Part shown: piece after piece, positions 40,844 to 50,201 of the stretch
Numbering within the stretch: the first letter of the stretch is position 1
Layout: each line of letters opens with the position of its first letter
Origin: Pinguiococcus pyrenoidosus
Lineage: Eukaryota; Sar; Pinguiophyceae; Pinguiochrysidales; Pinguiochrysidaceae
Assembly: GCA_019677205.1 (NCBI GenBank)
Contig: JAAMXY010000127.1
Location: 62,001-126,000, forward strand
Direction of reading: 5' to 3'
DNA: 64,000 nt
Notes under the pieces: generated by a model
The model's database searches: none
What the model saw: only the letters and a program-made list of their open reading frames with translations
Told to the model about the DNA's origin: nothing
Translations under genes and position numbers: made by a program

Positions 40844-42398
40844 CTTCCCCCGATGTTGGCAGGCTGAGAAGCCGGCGGCAGAAGCGCCGCAACAAGCGCC
40901 AGGTGCAGCTTCTGGCCCCGCTGCAAGCTGGATCCGCGACCTCCCCCGACCCCGTCGCCAAGAAGGACGAAAGGCCCTACCTCTTCAAGGCAAGCACCAC
41001 GTACCACTCTGCACTGCACAATACAATCAGCATGGTCTAATTCGTCGCGTCGCTATTCGCCGTGTAAACACAGGTTCCCGGGCCACTAAGCCAGTCGAAG
41101 AGCATGCCGGCACTGCAGCCTCTTGACGACCCGCGGACGCAGGAGCACCTCCGGCAGTACTACCACAAGCGAGTGCAGTCTGTGCTCGCTCCCATCGTCG
41201 AGAGTATGCTCGCGCAGGGTGTCACTGCTCCCGAGGAGTTTCTCGTCAGCTTCTTGGGCGCCAAGGATCCGCGGCTGGCCAAGGCCGCCGACCGCATCAA
41301 GCAGAAGAAGATCCTGATGCAGCAGCGGCAAGCCAAGACGCAGGCGCTGAGGCAAGCCATCGATACGACGAAGCGTCAGATACGAGAGGCGCTGCTTCGG
41401 CAGGAAGATCGGCAACAGAGGCGCATGGAAGAGGAGGAGGTGAGTCTGGCAAAGAGCCCCAACAGAATGCCAAGTGCTTCGAGTGCCTCACGACGTCTCT
41501 TCCGCAGCGGCGAAAGCAGTTCGTCATGCTGCAAGAGTCCGCAGAATGCTCGCGCCTAGCGAAGGATCGCCTCGTACAGAAGGATCCCGTTGCCGCCTTG
41601 GCTGGGTGCGTGAGCGTTCACGCCACCCAGCTGCGCTTTTCCTCGCGCTATGGCGTCGTCGCCGAGAATCTGTTCGAGAGGCGTTCTCATGTGTCCGTGG
41701 CGAAGGAAAGCACAAGCTTCTCCTCTCGATATGGCGTTAAGCAAGTCATGGGCTCCACACCAGCTCGAGCTCTCAAGACCACGGCGAAGAGAGAACGGCC
41801 GACGGACTTTTCGCTGTTTGAGCATGTCAAGCGAATCCTCGAAAGCCAAGACGCCGCAGACCTCGCAGATGCGGTCGCGGAGATCGTGCTGAAGCGACGG
41901 CCCGATCTGCGAGCTGCCGTGGATGGTCTCATGCGCACGAAGCTGGCGCTTGCTGAGAAGAAGGCAGCGATCCTCAGGATCCAGGCCGGCTTCCAAGAGG
42001 CGCAAAGCGACATCGACACGGCGCTCGAGAAGCGCAGGGAGCGGCGGAAGAGAGTCGAGGAAGCACGCCAGCAGCAGAGGGGGGAGCTCAAGATGATTGC
42101 GGAGAAGCGCCCAGAGCTCCGCTCCCAGATTGCCCGCCTGCTGGATAGAGACGCGGCGGTTGCGCGAAAGGCGGCCGAGACCGAGGCCCTAAAGATGCAG
42201 ACGCTCCGTGCCAAAGCTTCCCTAGTGTCTGCCCTCCAGCGCCAGGCAGAACGAGTCGCAAAACAAGACGAAGTCGCGGCGCTCTACGCCGCGTACCTCG
42301 GCGGACTTGCAGACCGCGAGGAAAGGCTTCGTGTCCTTCGTGCAGTTCGAGAGACGCGACCAGATCTGATCGCCAGGATCGACGCGGTGGAGGCCAGA
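40844..42398. repeat. Segmental duplication, copy B (1,555 bp)
   Basis: Same block as 5881-7435, direct orientation, constant offset of 34,963 bp, about 98% identical. Here the homologous segment is embedded in a complete gene that continues for another 834 coding bases, so copy B looks like the source and copy A the derivative. Confidence 0.93.
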
Positions 42399-43232
42399 GA
42401 CGCTGAAGTCGAGGCCATGGCAGCTGCGACAAGCCAACTACAGGCGCAGCTGGACAACGCACAGATGCGCCTCCATCGAGCGCAACTTCGCCAGCAACAA
42501 CGGCAGAAGGTCGCTCCTGATCCGACTGCCGCCACAAGCGCAAAGGTCTCGGAAGCTGAACTTGCAGAGCAGCTTCGGGCCATTGCTGCTCAAAGGCCGG
42601 AGCTCTCGCAGAAGATCGAAGAGATCTTTGCGCGAGAGCAGAAGCTATTGTCAATGAAAGAGCAGACGAAGGGTATCACGGAGGAGCTCCGAAAGACCAC
42701 GGGCATGCTAGAAAACGCGACGGAGCGTCGTCAGCGTCGCGCGCCTGTGGCAGGCGGTGCTTCCTCTGGAGATGCCAAGAACCAGCCGTTAGACCCCTCC
42801 AAGATACAGGCATTGCAGGAGATCGCCAAGAAGCGTCCGGAGCTCGCGGACAAAGTCAAGTTCGTCCTGCAGCGCGACGACCTCCTGATGAAGAAGAAGG
42901 CCGAGAACGCCGAGCTGAGCCAGTCTGTCAACGACATGAACGCCAAGCTATCTGGTGCCATCAAGCGCCGAGCACTGCGGCTGAACGAGTCGGGACAAGA
43001 GACCGAGCCGCAGGATCCCAGCGGCGCAGGCGCCTTCGCGGAAATCGCGACGAAGCGGCCGGACCTCGGCGCCAAGGTCGCACAGCTCTCTGAGCGCGAT
43101 ACAAAGCTATCGCTGCAGCGGCGCAAGACCGAAGAGCTCCAACTGCAGCTGGACAAGGTGCTGCAGATGCAGCGCAGCGCCGACGAGCGTCGCGAGCTCC
43201 GCCTTGCGCAGCGGCAGGTTGCGGCGGCGTAG
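41104..43232 (+). CDS. Coiled-coil protein of six ~75-residue KRP(E/D)L repeats (full-length copy)
   Basis: Exons 41104-41439 and 41508-43232 (68-bp intron); 686 aa. After a helical N-terminus (to ~115) and a linker with SSRYGV twice, six related units follow. Each starts with a motif of the form A-x(2-3)-R-P-E/D-L: KRRPDLRAAV (~residue 242), EKRPELRSQI (~313), ETRPDLIARI (~396), AQRPELSQKI (~475), KKRPELADKV (~555) and TKRPDLGAKV (~629). Spacing is 70-83 residues. Every unit continues with a helix containing a 'RD/RE' turn (LLDRD, VEARD, IFARE, VLQRD, LSERD) and then 30-40 residues of heptad-rich Lys/Glu/Leu/Gln coiled coil ending in RR-x-x-R. No known domain was recognised. A possible extra upstream exon ending DERPYLFK (copy B ~40980) with a GC-AG intron would extend the N-terminus. 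Confidence 0.72.
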
Positions 43233-43358
43233 CGATCTATTTGGATGCAAAGAACGAAGGGGCTCGACTACAAAATCCAGACTTCTCGCCACGGTACCAT
43301 ACGCTTGAGTCCCTCAAAACACGCCACAAATTCGCCCGCTACAGGACGCTCCGTCGGC

Positions 43359-43988
43359 CTAGCGCCGAGCTGCCTGGCGCTTCTGGTTCTCAATCCACGT
43401 GAGATGCTCGCGAAGGGCCGTCAGGCTGGAGGCCGGCAGTCCGATCGGCGGGTCCTTTGCACGCAACAGCACCTTAAGCTCCGAGAAGAGAAGAACATCC
43501 GTACACCCCTGAAAACCCGAGAAAAACGCAACGTACCCGGCCTAGCTCCGCATAGACTGCGTGGATTTTGCCCACCAAGCGCTCCTTCTCGTTCTTCTCC
43601 TTCATCTGCTTGCTCATGTACGGGCCCTGCTCCTCCTCCCGACGCCGCTCCAGCGCCGCCTGCGCAGCGGCGTCTCGCGCGGCCACGCCAGAAGAGCTGT
43701 CGACGCCTCCGCCGCCCAGGCTTCGCAGAAGAAGTGGTGAGGAGCTCGGAATCCCCGGAGGTGTCCTCTCGAAAAAGTTGCAGAAAGGCGCTCACCGAGT
43801 GCCCGCAGCGGTCCCCCCACTATTGCCGCCTAGCCTGGGCGCGTGAAGCAGGTTTGAGAGAGATTGGCGCAGTGTGAGGCGCGCTGTGGCGTCGTGTCTG
43901 TCCGCTACCTCTGTCCGCCGCCGTATCCGGAGTTGGGCGCCTGCGCGTAGCCGTCCTCCTCGTTGCAGCAGCTGGAGCAGCTGCCCAT
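43359..43988 (-). CDS. Small protein with N-terminal acylation motif, unknown function
   Basis: Four exons (minus), 43909-43988, 43796-43834, 43537-43720 and 43359-43472; 138 aa. The N-terminus MGSCSSCCNEEDGYAQAPNS has Gly2 for N-myristoylation and four cysteines (4, 7, 8) suited to palmitoylation, as in many membrane-anchored signalling adaptors. A Gly/Ser-rich linker leads into a charged helix (ALERRREEEQGPYMSKQMKE) and a C-terminal LREHLTWIENQKRQAARR. No family was recognised. The last junction could instead use an acceptor at 43509, leaving an implausibly short 28-bp intron; the 65-bp intron is preferred. Confidence 0.6.
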
Positions 43989-44664
43989 GGCTGTCTGGGG
44001 CGCGCGGCAGCGGCGGTGGAAAAGGGCCGGTGGGTGCGCTGTGGCGCGAAAGCCGCCGGGGATTTTGAGAGGATTTTCTGGATGTGACAGATGGATCCGC
44101 GAAAAAACGACGCCGGAGTCTTCCGTGTCGCTCCGTCTGATTGCGCATGGTTTCTTGGGTTGCGGGTGTACCTGAGGAGAGATTTCGGCCCTCGCGATTG
44201 TGTCTTGGCATGAGATGAGCTTTGGGTCAGGTCGTTATTGTTGTTGTTTTTGTTGTTGTTGTGGTGATGGCGAAGAGAGCTTTGGTACTATCATCGCACA
44301 GTGTTTGTTCTTCTTCCTTCGACATTCGATACAAGCTACGTCTCCGGGCAGGATCTACGGCGTCGGTGACGGTTGATGTCGAACTGAGGCCTCTCAGGTA
44401 CCCGAAAGCTTCAGGAAGCGCCTGCTGCCTCTGCTTGAGTGCGTCAAGGGACACGAGAGACCTTGTTCGATCATCAAAGCCTCCAGCTACGATCATCAAG
44501 CATATTGGCGGCGCTCCGTATCCAAAGTGCTTCGCAGTGGCGCCGCACCAGTGACCTAAGCATTCTTACATTGTATCTCTCTCGCGCGTCGGCATCGAGA
44601 TCTCTTCCGCGAAATTCCTACAGCTCAAGCAAACAGGTACGAATCCTCCGATGCATCAAGGCCA
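43989..44664. other. Intergenic region
   Basis: 676 bp between the acylated-protein start and the VHL-like stop, both on the minus strand. It contains a Gtt-rich low-complexity stretch at 44233-44270 (gttgttgtttttgttgttg). No gene was recognised. Confidence 0.45.
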
Positions 44665-45625
44665 TCACTGCAGCAGCGGCGTTGACGACATCTCGACCAC
44701 ATGGCTAATGGGGATCTCGCAGGGTTGCAGCACCTCCACCGTGGCCGAGGGCTGCCCACCAGCGTCGCTGGTGATCTTCCACACATGCTGCGGCATCGTC
44801 TGCACCTTGACCGAGCTTTGCGACGGAATGCTCTCGTAGTCGATCTGGCGGCCATGGAAGCCCACCCACTGCAGCGCCACACGAAGCGGCAGGTCATTCC
44901 AGAACACCACGTCAATGTACTCCGCAGTGTCCGCCTCCACGCTTTGCTGGCGCTCGCTGACCACTCGGTACGACGGACCGTCCACCGTGTCATCATCCGT
45001 ATCTGCCGCAGAGCGCTTTCTCGCGTCGACCAGCGGACTTGAGGCGTCGAAGTCACTGGACAGGTCATGACCGCGCTCGTTCTCCTTGTCCAACACAAAT
45101 CTTTCGGAGCGGTCGGGAGCCACTGGAGACACATCTGGCGTCCAGCGCCAAGAGCCCGACCAGGCGCTGGAGTGCGGCGTACCACTGAGGTTCTTCAACG
45201 GTGTGGAAGATAGCGAGCGAGAGCTATCGCCTCGTAGCAGCTCCTGTAGAACATGGTCATAGCCGACCGCTCTGCCCTCCACGCGCGCGAAGTACGCGGC
45301 TTCGTACTCGTCTTCGCACTCCTCTGCGTACTCCTCTTCCTCCGGCTCCAGAAACTGCGCGGGACTCGCTGGCGCCGGAGCTCCGCCTGCCGAGTGCGGC
45401 GGTGAAGATGGTGGCGACTCGATGGCCTCTTCGCTGATGACATCCGTCGGAGGCGTCTCATGCCCGGGCTCCTTAACTTCCTCTGGCGGAATCCGAAGAT
45501 CGTGAGAGCCATTCTCACTGTCGCATTTTGGAGCGTCAAAGACGCTTTCCTCTCGGGTAAAACAGTCAAGGGACAGTTTTGGTTCCTTTGTTTCTGTGCT
45601 TTTTGTTTCTGTGCGTTTGGCTTTT

Positions 45626-45661
<36 letters not shown>

Positions 45662-45706
45662 NNNNNNNNNNNNNNNNNNNNNNNNNNNNNNNNNNNNNNN
45701 NNNNNN

Positions 45707-45743
<37 letters not shown>

Positions 45744-45837
45744 TTCTCTCTTTCTCTCTTTCTCTCTTTCTCTCCCTTATACTCTCCTTCCAGCTCCTTG
45801 GCTCTTGGGCTCGATCGGCTTTTGCGGCACTGGGCAA
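44665..45837 (-). CDS. Acidic protein with a C-terminal VHL-beta-like domain (5' end unresolved)
   Basis: The frame from about 45590 down to TGA at 44665-44667 is clearly coding. An acidic, Pro/Ser-rich region comes first (EPEEEEYAEECEDEYEAAYF), then a Ser/Asp-rich linker, then a C-terminal ~95 residues starting AEYIDVVFWNDLPLRVALQW. That block follows the beta domain of VHL-like proteins: a strand 'V-F-x-N', 'W-V-x-F-x-G', 'Y-x-x-I/L-P-x-x-S', then 'T/H-x-W-K/I' (here VGFHGRQIDYESIPSQSS and PQHVWKI). Upstream the frame runs into an Arg-Glu stretch from a (GA)n microsatellite interrupted by 45 unknown bases (45662-45706), reaching 45837 without an ATG, so the true start or first exon is not determined. 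The bases before 45829 (ctctcttgcccag) look like a splice acceptor. Confidence 0.55.
45640..45778. repeat. (CT)n microsatellite with 45-base gap (N) at 45662-45706
   Basis: Nearly uninterrupted ct dinucleotides flank a run of 45 N. The gap is an assembly placeholder in a repeat that could not be resolved; its true length is unknown and may change the frame of the VHL-like gene on the minus strand. Confidence 0.97.
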
Positions 45838-45859
45838 GAGAGCAAGGCAAGAGCAGTCT

Positions 45860-46261
45860 TCAGAAAGAGGGCGAACCTGAAGGTCGTTGGGGAGACTGCG
45901 CGTCGTCCGGCTCCGGCACCTGCACCCCCTGCTGCTCGGGAAGTCGTCGCACCAGCACCAGCACGGGTCGGGCGCCTTTCAGCCCGGCGTCCCGGAGGGA
46001 CGCGTGGTCCTTGCAGATCTCCTTCCCGGCCGGCGTCCAAAGGCCCACTTCTGTAGAGGGAACGCCTTCCGCCACCGCCACCTGACGCCGAAGCAGCGCG
46101 ACGGACGCTTGCGACTTGCTCTCCAGCTGGGTCAGTGGATAGCCGTTGGGGTCGATGATGTCCAAGATGAGCTGCTCGCCACCGCACTCCGCCAGCTCCC
46201 GCGCCACATTGAGCCGCTCGGCAAGGTTCCCGTGGCACTGGCAGGCGAACAGCTGGCCCAT
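45860..46261 (-). CDS. Small ubiquitin-like-fold candidate with N-terminal myristoylation motif
   Basis: Frame of 133 aa with the first ATG at 46261. The N-terminus MGQLFACQCHGN has Gly2 and nearby cysteines suited to acylation. The C-terminal half (VALLRRQVAVAEGVPSTEVG followed by LWTPAGKEI ... DHASLRDAG ... PVLVLVRRL) has the strand-helix-strand spacing of a ubiquitin-like domain ('L-x-x-x-V/I-A-x-x-x-G-I/V-P-x-x-x-x-x-L ... G-K ... L-x-x-x-G'). The stop lies only 23 bp from the open frame of the VHL-like gene on the same strand, so the two may be exons of one gene; alternatively this is a separate small gene. The family is unproven. Confidence 0.45.
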   Translation of the reverse strand: MGQLFACQCHGNLAERLNVARELAECGGEQLILDIIDPNGYPLTQLESKSQASVALLRRQVAVAEGVPSTEVGLWTPAGKEICKDHASLRDAGLKGARPVLVLVRRLPEQQGVQVPEPDDAQSPQRPSGSPSF

Positions 46262-46819
46262 CGTCACGCACTCGAACGCCGCCGCCCAAACGCGCCCCCC
46301 AGTGGAGCAAGTGTACAGCCCGATACGGCTCGCGCCTCCGCGCTCGACTTACCAGTAACTTGGGAAATGGCGGGAAGTTGGACCTTTCCCGAGCGGTTCA
46401 ATTGGTCCGCCGCAACGACCGAAGCGGGGTCGGACCAATGGCGTGGGGCGGAGTGGCCACTCCCGCGAGGGCCATTCGTAGAGGAGCTGTCAACCAGGCA
46501 TCTCAGAGACCTGCCACAAGTTTGGATTGCGAAGCTGTAGAGTAGAGGCTCGGCAGCGTGTTCCCGACGCGATCGTCGCCTGCACAGATCCATTATCGAA
46601 AATAATTGCCGTTTCGATACTGAGCGATAGAGTCCGAACTTGGTTGGCCGGAAACGGAAAACCCCCGTTTAAACGCCGGAGGCTCTTTTGGCCATTTGCG
46701 TCTGCATTGCATTTGCATTTGCATTTGCAATGATGTCTTGCTGAGGGCCCTCCCGTGCAGCTGTGTTAGGCTGTGGTACAGCTGAAGCATCCGCCGAAAG
46801 CGTGGTGGCCTGGAAGGCC
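46262..46819. promoter_or_regulatory. Divergent promoter region with inverted CCAAT pair
   Basis: 558 bp between outward-facing starts. Two CCAAT boxes in opposite orientation sit 35 bp apart (minus strand at 46400-46404, plus strand at 46435-46439), both in the wider context ggaccaat. This is a natural arrangement for a bidirectional promoter. A gcatttgcattt repeat lies at 46700-46728. Confidence 0.45.
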
Positions 46820-47520
46820 ATGTCGGCGCCGGACATCTCCCGCCTGTGGGACCGCCTGGATGCCGAGGAGAAGCAGATGCTGCTGGAGCGGCGGCGCCTG
46901 CAGGACATCTGGCTGAAGATCAGCCAGATGCACAGAGAGAACGAGGAAGCGAGGGAAGCGTAAGTGGGCGGAGTCGTGGTGGGCGTCGCCAGCAAGAGCA
47001 GTGCAGCTGACGAGGCCCGATCTGCAGGATGGAGAAGGAGGCCAACATGACCTTCGTCCCGGGGGACACTCGCATCGTTCTGAACGTCGGCGGGCAGCTT
47101 TTCGAGACGACCGCAGAGACGCTGTGCCAAGATCGCTACAGCCTTTTGGCCGCCTTGTGCTTGAGAAGACCCGCTCCTCCCGTGCAGCACAGGGAGCTGC
47201 CGGAAGGGAGGGGGAGGGCCTTCTTCATCGACCGCGACTGGTGGGTCTTCAATCCGATTCTGCACTTCTTGCGGACGGGCGTCCTTCCCAGTGATATGCA
47301 GCTGCTTGAGGAGTTGTATGCCGAGGCGTCCTTCTACCGCCTGCACTCGTTGCGCGTCGCGATCGAGACCCGCGCGAAGGACGCGGCATCTGCGGAGACG
47401 CCCCTCGAGTGGCCGGTCCACGGAGGCGCTCACACGGTGCCGGGCCGCCGAGGAGCTCAGCGGGAAGCCTATCGCCTGGCGGATCCTCACCACTTCCTCT
47501 CCGATGCGGCGTGGCGATGA
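46820..47520 (+). CDS. BTB/T1 (KCTD-type) domain protein
   Basis: Exons 46820-46959 and 47028-47520 (68-bp intron); 210 aa. A short N-terminal coiled coil (LDAEEKQMLLERRRLQDIWL) precedes a potassium-channel-tetramerisation type BTB domain: TRIVLNVGGQLFETTAETLC, FFIDRDWWVFNPILHFLRTG and LLEELYAEASFYRLHSL, the classic 'I-x-L-N-V-G-G ... F-I-D-R-D ... I-L-x-F-L-R' pattern. The C-terminus beyond ~150 is unrelated and lacks channel segments. KCTD-like proteins often act as cullin-3 adaptors. The loop between the first and second halves is longer than usual (around 47150-47220). Confidence 0.82.
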
Positions 47521-47941
47521 CAGTGCCCCAGGCTCGGCGCGCAAGCCTTGCCAGGAGCAACCTCGCCGACAGCTCCAGAGAGTACCAGACAAGGAACTGG
47601 ATTTTTCGCTACGCATCTCATGTGTTCCGGATCCTTGTTCACAGGCATGTTAGACAGAATCCCCTTTTGGTTGCCCCGCTATTCAGCAACTGACACATCT
47701 CTTCGAGTGCCATTTCCGCCACGGCTTGGTATTCGACCCGTTTCACGTTGCTGTCAATCAACTCGCTCGCGCTGCACGGTCTAATCTCCACTACGCCTAT
47801 CCGGACGACTCGACTCTAGCTTTGTCAAGATCCCTGACGCCCGCCTGCCCGGTCAAGACGGTGAGCCCTCGGGAGCGCGGCAGCAGGTCGCGGAGGTGAA
47901 ACCCATACCGGCATCTCCCCAGCCACTGCATGTCGTACCAC
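47521..47941. other. Convergent intergenic region
   Basis: 421 bp between the BTB gene stop and the Mpv17-like stop. No gene or repeat was recognised. Confidence 0.45.
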
Positions 47942-49485
47942 CTACTTGTTCCCGATGAAGGACAGGAAGATGTTGTATCCAATCTGGATCGTGTTGATGT
48001 AGAGCAGCCGCTACAAGACGAAGGGAGCGGCGTGAGGAACGAGGCGCCACGGGGTCTTGCATTTCTCGTCCACGCGTCGCTCACCTGGGACGACGGAATG
48101 AAGCGGAAGTTGATGGTGTGCGCCGGCACCCAGACGGTCCAGCTTCCAACAACAGCGGTCTTCAGGTCACGCTGAACCTGAGCAGGAGAAGCCAAACGAG
48201 TGAGGAAGCTCCTCTGCCACAAGCGGGGCTGGGCAGCTTGGCGAGCACTGCTAGCCCACCTTCGCCTTGATATCCGAGATGCTGTCGCCAGCAGTCAGTC
48301 CCATGTAGGAGAAGAAGATCGTGGCAAAGACCGGGTTGAAAAGGGCCTAGGCGGAAGGCCACAAGCAAGCTGAGCGATGCGTGCGCGGGCGATCAGCGAA
48401 GCGGGCTTTGGGAAGGGCAGCGAGACCTGATCGATGCCGACTTTGGTGGCGACCGTGGCAGCATTCGTTCCGGGGAGAATGCCGTCGATGTAGCCTGTGG
48501 AACACGTGGACGAGATGGGTGAGGTCGGTCATCGCCGCCATGCTGGGGAGAAAGACGCAAACACAAGGCTCGCAGGACCTACCGTAGAAGAAGTGCCCCA
48601 TAGATCCGTGAAGAAGAAATCCGAAGCTAGCGAGGCGCGCCATACGCTTCCAGTCGAACTCCTCCACCTGAACGGCGGCACAAGCTCGTGAGTGTCGGGC
48701 GTCCTCGGAGCGGCTCTTGCGAAGATGGCGCGTCCCATACCTTCTCGACGAACAGCTGTGCGAGGATGTCGCCAAGGGAGAAGCCCACGAGCGACGTGAG
48801 GCACTTCACAATGAGGGGATTCGCCTCCAGCGCCGCGTTGTACGCCGCCCAAAGGCCTCCACCGCTGTCGTATCCGAGGCACACATGGTCAGGTACCCCC
48901 ATCGGCCCCCCATCGCTGCCCGACCACAAGGCCGTCTCTGTCTGCGTAAGCACTTACGAGCCCTTGGGAGTCTCATCCGGCTCAGAGGGCGGCATCTCGG
49001 ACATGCCACGGCGGGTGTTCTTCCGGCCGCCGTTGCCGTTTCCATTGCCACTGCCGAAGATGCCGCCAGCGCCAAAGTTGCCATTCCTCTAAAGCGCAAT
49101 TTCGAGTTGGATAGAAGGACGCGTCAGGCGAGAGGCACGCGCTTCGCGCTTCTCCAGGTCAAGGCTTCCCCACGTCCCACACGCTCCTCACCTTGTTGAA
49201 AATGCTGAAGATGCCGCGCTTCACGCCCGCGCCGCTGATGCGACCGTGGCGAAAGCCACCGAGGGCCTTTGGATTGCAAGAGAAAGTCCACCAAATTTCG
49301 GTTCATCGTGAGGCTCCACGTCTCTCTTCCACTCCGCCTGGGGGCCCTCTCGGGCCCCGCAAGCTCGAAGGCCAGAGCTGTTTCTCGCAAGCGTTTCCAC
49401 GTACCATGGTGACCGGCTTGGTCGTCGTGAAGGCATTCGCGGTGACGAAGAGGCCTATCAAGGCCACAGCAGCAAGCTTCATCAT
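47942..49485 (-). CDS. Mpv17/PMP22-family membrane protein with plastid-type presequence
   Basis: Nine exons (minus): 49405-49485, 49192-49266, 48958-49088, 48741-48864, 48583-48667, 48427-48494, 48260-48346, 48085-48177, 47942-48010; 270 aa with consistent phases. Exon 1 encodes a signal peptide and ASAFAP-like site (MKLAAVALIGLFVTANAF followed by TTTKP). Exons 2-3 give a Gly/Asn/Arg-rich linker. The Mpv17 domain follows: LWAAYNAALEANPLIVKCLT, GDILAQLFVEK, RLASFGFLLHGSMGHFFYG, then the family signature in exons 8-9 (GSWTVWVPAHTINFRFIPSS and LYINTIQIGYNIFLSFIGNK, where relatives have NWKxWPxxQxINFxFVP). The family includes peroxisomal, mitochondrial and plastid-envelope channel-like proteins. 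Confidence 0.9.
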
Positions 49486-50201
49486 CGTCCTGGGCGAAGA
49501 CGGCGGAACCGCAAGTATGAGAGGGCGCGCCGGGCGGTTTACAGCCGGTGTATCTTTCGGTCTTCTCACGGAGGAGGGGAAGGGGACGGGGCGGCTCTGC
49601 GAAGGAGACACGCGCGGCGCTGAAGCTGAATCTGTGCGCTGGGGCTGCGACGCGGTACCTGAGCGGGGGAGAGAGGCGCGCGATGTCTTGAAACTTTGCG
49701 GCGCGGGAGCTGGGCGACAGAACTGCAACGGTGAAGCGGGATTCAACTCTAAAATCCACCGCGGGCGTCGCACGTTCACTTTAATCGCAGTATATCATAT
49801 GGATATTCTACGAGCCTCGGTAACGAGAATTATCTAGTTCAACCCCTTCGTGCGTCATCAATTGCGCAGCTGTGGCACAGGCCAAGGAAGCGATCCTGAC
49901 CGGTAGCAGCGGGACACCCTCCCACCGCCGCGACAGACGCGACGCGCCCGGGGCTCCGTCCGCGCCTTCGTCCGCCGGACAGAAGCCGGCTACCGTGGGA
50001 ACGTCCGAGATTCGCCGCGTCCGGCCGTCACGCCCGCCGCCAGCTTAACCTCCCGCAGTACAGTAGCGGCCCAAGCCGGTGCGAGGTGGAGTACCAAAGG
50101 GAGCAGAAAGCTCAAGATGTTGGTTCAGCTTCAAGGAAACGGAGGCCTCGGCGCGCCACTGGGCTCTTCGGCTATAGTTCGCGCGATCCAGAGACTCCAC
50201 G
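49486..50201. other. Divergent promoter region, Mpv17-like gene / ispG
   Basis: 716 bp between the starts of two plastid-protein genes facing outward. It is GC-rich around 49900-50040. No coding content was recognised. Shared regulation of the two genes is possible but not shown. Confidence 0.45.

Noticed and set aside
40485-41126. 213-codon plus frame across the promoter and duplicated leader
   Set aside because: Its frame differs from that of the repeat-protein gene, it includes the tandem repeat at 40753-40811 and ends just after the real ATG.
45460-46085. Plus-strand frames with long Ser-Leu runs across the CT microsatellite
   Set aside because: Pure translation of (CT)n plus the N gap; no domain on either side.
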